Shown here one piece after another: positions 60,845-64,000 of a stretch of 64,000 bases of DNA; position 1 is the first letter of the stretch, and each line of letters begins with the position of its first letter. Both the position numbers and the translations under genes were made by a program. The notes beneath the pieces were generated by a model. The model was given only the letters and a program-made list of their open reading frames with translations, ran no database searches and was not told the origin of the DNA. This DNA is from Methylocystis rosea (GTDB lineage Bacteria > Pseudomonadota > Alphaproteobacteria > Rhizobiales > Beijerinckiaceae): positions 1,240,001-1,304,000 of the forward strand of contig NZ_CP034086.1 of NCBI RefSeq assembly GCF_003855495.1, read 5' to 3'.

Positions 60845-61010
60845 TTCTTTCTTTCGTCGGCAGTGCTAATCCTACTCTATAAATCTAGTCAACTTTGTCA
60901 AATCTGACGCGCCACATTTGGGGAAAGATGAACATGCCGGTCGACTGCAGTAGTATGCCGGCGCAAAGAGCGTCCGGTCCGGACCTAGACCCTAAAGGTC
61001 AAAAAGGGAA
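60845..61010. promoter_or_regulatory. Divergent control region, permease-cysK and Rrf2 gene
   Basis: 166 bases. The segment around 60868-60904 is AT-rich (CTATAAATCTAGTCAACTTT) and is the probable promoter region of the permease-cysK operon. The divergent Rrf2 regulator is the natural candidate to bind here. No exact palindrome is obvious. Confidence 0.45.
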
Positions 61011-61493
61011 ATGCTGACAAAAAAAGCCAAATATGGCCTCAAGGCCATGGTTCACTTGGCGGGGGTGCGGCCGGGAGAAACCGCTTTGGTCGCGGACATC
61101 GCCGCCTCAAACCAAATTCCGAAAAAGTTTCTCGACGCAATTTTGGGCGAACTGCGCAATGCCGGTTTCGTCCATTCGAAAAAAGGCAAGGGCGGGGGCT
61201 ATATGTTGGCGCGGCCGCCTTCAGACATAGGCGTCGGCAATATTGTGCGCGCGCTCGACGGACCGCTGGCGCCCATCCAATGCGCCAGTAAAACCGTGTA
61301 TCGTCGTTGCGACGACTGCACGGACGAGACGCGATGCGCGGTTCGCCTGGTCATGCTGCGCGCGAGAGAGGCGATCGCCGAAGTGCTCGACAAGACTTCG
61401 CTTGAGCAGATGCGCGGACTGGGCGAGAGCGGCGACGGCGTCCGTCTGCTCGTCGGTGGGGAAGCTGCGCGCCAAGCCATGGACATGGCGTGA
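61011..61493 (+). CDS. Rrf2-family transcription regulator
   Basis: 160 residues. Winged-helix start LTKKAKYGLKAMVHLAGVRP, recognition region IAASNQIPKKFLDAILGELR, wing KKGKGGGYMLARPPSDIGVG. Cysteines at CASKTVYRRCDDCTDETRC (~residues 101-119) give a cluster more like Fe-S Rrf2 regulators, with four Cys where IscR has three. Rrf2 members include CymR (cysteine metabolism), IscR and RirA. Divergence from permease-cysK points to a CymR-like role. Confidence 0.85.
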   Translation: MLTKKAKYGLKAMVHLAGVRPGETALVADIAASNQIPKKFLDAILGELRNAGFVHSKKGKGGGYMLARPPSDIGVGNIVRALDGPLAPIQCASKTVYRRCDDCTDETRCAVRLVMLRAREAIAEVLDKTSLEQMRGLGESGDGVRLLVGGEAARQAMDMA

Positions 61494-61570
61494 GCCGGCG
61501 CCTATAAAACGCCGGCGCGGTTCCGCGCCGCAGCATCTCCTCCAAGGGGCCGGCTAAGGCCGGAAAGCGA

Positions 61571-62275
61571 ATGTTGGACAGGGTGGCGCAAGTGACGAAG
61601 ACGGGCGAGGCGACAGCGATTTTGCGCCACACCATGGTCGAACGCCAGCTTCGTCCGTTTGATGTGACCGATGTGCCTTTGCTTGAGCGCTTCCTCGAGA
61701 CGCCGCGCGAGATTTTCCTGCCGGACTCACTCGCCTCGCTCGCCTATTCGGATATGGCGGTTTCCCTAAAGGGCGCCAGCGGACGCATACGCAACCTGCT
61801 TCCGCCGCTCGTGTTGGCCCGGATGCTTCAAAGCGCCGACGTCAAAGCGACGGATAGGGTGCTCGATATTGGGGGCGTGGGATACTCGTCCGCACTGCTC
61901 TCTGGCCTCGCCGAAAAGGTTGTCGCGCTGGAATGCGATTCCGGTCTGGCCGCCCGCGCCAAGACTGGCCTCGCGGCTCTGGGCTGCGAAAACGTGCAAT
62001 TTGAGCTGGGGCCTTTGGAAAAGGGCTTCGCAGGCGGCGCCCCTTACAACGTCATCATTATTCAAGGCCGCGTTCAGGCAGGACTCGAGGCGTTGTTCGA
62101 ACAGCTGACGCCCGATGGTCGACTGCTGGCGATCGTCACGCCGGAGACGCGCGCCGGCCAGCAGGTCGTACGCTTCGAGCGCCAGGACGGCCGTTCGGCG
62201 GGCGAACTGCCGTTGTTCTCGGCGACGGCGCCGGTGCTCGATGGCTTCGAACAGGCGCCCGCCTTCAACCTCTAG
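61571..62275 (+). CDS. pcm: Protein-L-isoaspartate O-methyltransferase
   Basis: 234 residues. SAM-dependent repair of isoaspartyl residues. Start region MVERQLRPFDVTD, VSLKGASGRIRNLLPPLVLA, RVLDIGGVGYSSALLSGLAE (SAM loop, with GGVGYS in place of the common GTGSGY), then GPLEKGFAGGAPYNVIIIQG. Some residues differ from the classical enzyme, as in many alphaproteobacterial copies next to tolC. ATG 61571 is used. Confidence 0.8.
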   Translation: MLDRVAQVTKTGEATAILRHTMVERQLRPFDVTDVPLLERFLETPREIFLPDSLASLAYSDMAVSLKGASGRIRNLLPPLVLARMLQSADVKATDRVLDIGGVGYSSALLSGLAEKVVALECDSGLAARAKTGLAALGCENVQFELGPLEKGFAGGAPYNVIIIQGRVQAGLEALFEQLTPDGRLLAIVTPETRAGQQVVRFERQDGRSAGELPLFSATAPVLDGFEQAPAFNL

Positions 62276-62389
62276 CGCCGCCATTTCGCCTTAATCGCGT
62301 TTCTAGCGTAGCGTTCGGGTGTCATCGTCGAGACTGATCGCCGCCGTAGATTGGCGTGCGTGTCGACGCGCGAAGATAGGTTGAGAACA

Positions 62390-63862
62390 ATGACAATCGA
62401 CGGGTATGGCCTCGGGTGGCGGCGGTCGGCCAACGTCCTGTCCTGCACGTCCGCCGCCGCATTGGCGCTTGCAGCGGTCGCTCTATCGCCGGGCCGGGCC
62501 TCTGCGGAGAGCCTTAGGTCGGCTCTGGCGCGTGCCTATTACGGCAACCCGGATCTCAACCAGAGCCGCGCCAATGTGCGGGTGCGCGACGAAGACGCGC
62601 CGAAAGCGAAATCGGGCCTTCGACCGAAAGCCAGCATCACCGCACAGGCTGGCGCGCAATATGCGGCGATCAAGATTCCCTTTGGCGGCAGCAGTAGCCA
62701 GCAGGCCGGCGCCGCGGCCGGCGCGAGCGGCGATTTTCAGGACACCTACGTGGGTTACCCACGCGGCGCGACTCTGAACATGTCGCAGACGCTGTTCGAC
62801 GGCTTCCGCACTGAAAACTCCGTGCGCCAGGCGGAATCGGGCGTCTTCGCGGCGCGCTCGACGATGCGCCTGACCGAGCAGGCGACCCTTCAGAACGGCG
62901 CAACCGCCTATATGAACGTGCTGCGCGACACGGCGGTGGTGTCGCTGCGCAAAAACAATATTTCGGTGCTTGAGGAACAGCTCAAGCAGAGCCGCGACCG
63001 TTTCCAGGTCGGCGAAGTGACTCGAACCGACGTCTCCCAGGCCGAAGCCTCGGTCGCGCTGGCGCGTTCGGAATTCTATGCCGCGCAGGCGCAGCTCAAG
63101 AACAGCATGGCGAACTACCGCCAAATCATCGGCGCCGAGCCAAAACACCTTGAGCCGGGGCGCAGCCTCGAGCCGTTATTGCCAAAATCTTTGGAGCAGG
63201 CGATCGCCATCGCATTGGTGGAGCATCCCGGCGTGACCGCAGCCTTTCACCAGGTGGACGCGGCGGCGCTCGCGGTCAAGGTCGCGGAAGGCGCCCTGGC
63301 GCCCAATCTCTCCGTCAACGGCCAGGTGTCAAATCAATATGACTCGTTTCTCGGATTGCCGGGATCGAAGCAGTTCACAGCATCGGCGACAGCGCAGTTG
63401 AACGTCCCGCTCTATCAGGGCGGCGTCGAATATGCCTCAGTTCGCCAAGCCAAGGAGCAACTCGGCCAGGCGCGGCTTAACGCCGACGTTCAGCGCGAGA
63501 GCGTCCGCGCCAGCGTCGTTTCGAGCTACGGGCTGCTCGACACCGCCAAGGCGTCGATTATCTCTGGGCAGGCGGCGGTGAAGGCGGCGGAGACCGCGCT
63601 CGCCGGGGTGCGCGAGGAGGCCAAGGTCGGGCAACGCACCACCCTCGATGTGTTGAACGCGCAGCAGTCGCTGCTCAACGCCAGGGTCAACCTCGTCACG
63701 TCGCAGCGCGATCGGGTCGTCGCCTCTTATGCGGCGCTGGGGTCGATCGGACGCTTGTCGGCGCAAGAACTCGACCTCGCGGTCGCGCTCTATGACCCGA
63801 GCGTTCATCTCAATCAGGTGCACGACCTGTGGTTCGGTCTCGACACGCCCGACGGCCGATAA
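62390..63862 (+). CDS. tolC: TolC-family outer membrane efflux protein
   Basis: 490 residues from ATG 62390. Signal peptide near LALAAVALSPGRASA, then SLRSALARAYYGNPDLNQSR. Two OEP repeats with coiled coils and TLNMSQTLFDGFRTENSVRQ, QATLQNGATAYMNVLRDTAV, QFTASATAQLNVPLYQGGVE (second hairpin), and TLDVLNAQQSLLNARVNLVT. It forms the trimeric outer membrane channel for type I secretion and RND efflux. Adjacent to pcm, as in many Hyphomicrobiales. Confidence 0.93.
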   Translation: MTIDGYGLGWRRSANVLSCTSAAALALAAVALSPGRASAESLRSALARAYYGNPDLNQSRANVRVRDEDAPKAKSGLRPKASITAQAGAQYAAIKIPFGGSSSQQAGAAAGASGDFQDTYVGYPRGATLNMSQTLFDGFRTENSVRQAESGVFAARSTMRLTEQATLQNGATAYMNVLRDTAVVSLRKNNISVLEEQLKQSRDRFQVGEVTRTDVSQAEASVALARSEFYAAQAQLKNSMANYRQIIGAEPKHLEPGRSLEPLLPKSLEQAIAIALVEHPGVTAAFHQVDAAALAVKVAEGALAPNLSVNGQVSNQYDSFLGLPGSKQFTASATAQLNVPLYQGGVEYASVRQAKEQLGQARLNADVQRESVRASVVSSYGLLDTAKASIISGQAAVKAAETALAGVREEAKVGQRTTLDVLNAQQSLLNARVNLVTSQRDRVVASYAALGSIGRLSAQELDLAVALYDPSVHLNQVHDLWFGLDTPDGR

Positions 63863-64000
63863 GAATTTCGCGAATGCGGGTGACATCATAGCGCGAAAAG
63901 TGTGGAATTCGTTCGGACCGAGTTGATTCGCGGATTTCGCGCGGTCAGAGATCCGGTTCACCCTCATGCGCGGCCTTTCCGCGCAAAGCGGCAGAACTCC

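Overview
The window looks like a piece of chromosome from a GC-rich alphaproteobacterium of the order Hyphomicrobiales. Supporting signs are the neighbouring Pcm and TolC genes, an IalB-family protein, a NepR-like anti-sigma factor beside a HisKA_2 kinase, DUF2267-type proteins and a nadA-DUF4202-nadB-nadC cluster. A type II methanotroph such as Methylocystis or Methylosinus would fit, but no methane oxidation gene is in view, so that is a guess.

Layout. (1) 1-2.2 kb: chromosomal phosphotransacetylase (cut by the window edge) and acetate kinase. (2) 2.4-39.6 kb: accessory DNA that I read as two integrative elements in tandem at a tRNA-Thr(UGU) gene (39592-39667, minus strand). Copies of the tRNA 3' end lie at 23700-23746 (47 bp) and, degraded, at 2429-2444 (16 bp). 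Two tyrosine recombinase genes start on either side of the middle copy and point away from it. (3) 39.7-64 kb: chromosomal housekeeping genes: rlmB, ispE, tRNA-Gly, ubiG, lysC, murJ, a GT2 glycosyltransferase, a ChbG/HpnK deacetylase, nadC-nadB-DUF4202-nadA, pyrB, a pentapeptide-repeat protein, cysK with a TauE/SafE permease and an Rrf2 regulator, pcm and tolC.

Element 1 (about 2.4-23.7 kb) has an AlpA-like regulator, a primase-polymerase/ATPase, a probable replication origin with GAGCGAGC-type repeats around an AT-rich core, more MerR/AlpA-like regulators, and a lambda-like packaging block: small terminase, GpA-type large terminase, a protein resembling the tail of prohead proteases, portal and a gpW-like protein. 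No capsid or tail gene is visible. Its cargo includes a SLATT/CD-NTase cassette (minimal CBASS type) with two further coupled genes, a PemK/MazF-like protein, a Panacea (SocA-like) antitoxin overlapping a likely toxin, an MltR/HEPN-like protein, a broken integrase and an intact integrase.

Element 2 (about 23.7-39.6 kb) has its own integrase, a HTH replication-type protein, a DEAH helicase whose only well-placed start is ATT, an AlpA-like regulator, an array of six 16-bp palindromic repeats, a second packaging block (probable small terminase, large terminase, three small proteins, no portal or capsid), a probable toxin-antitoxin pair, and an orphan kinase/NepR pair that resembles part of the general stress response.

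Both elements combine integration, replication and DNA packaging genes without capsid genes. They could be phage satellites that package into helper capsids, or remains of decayed prophages; sequence alone does not decide. The defence and toxin-antitoxin genes are typical cargo for either.
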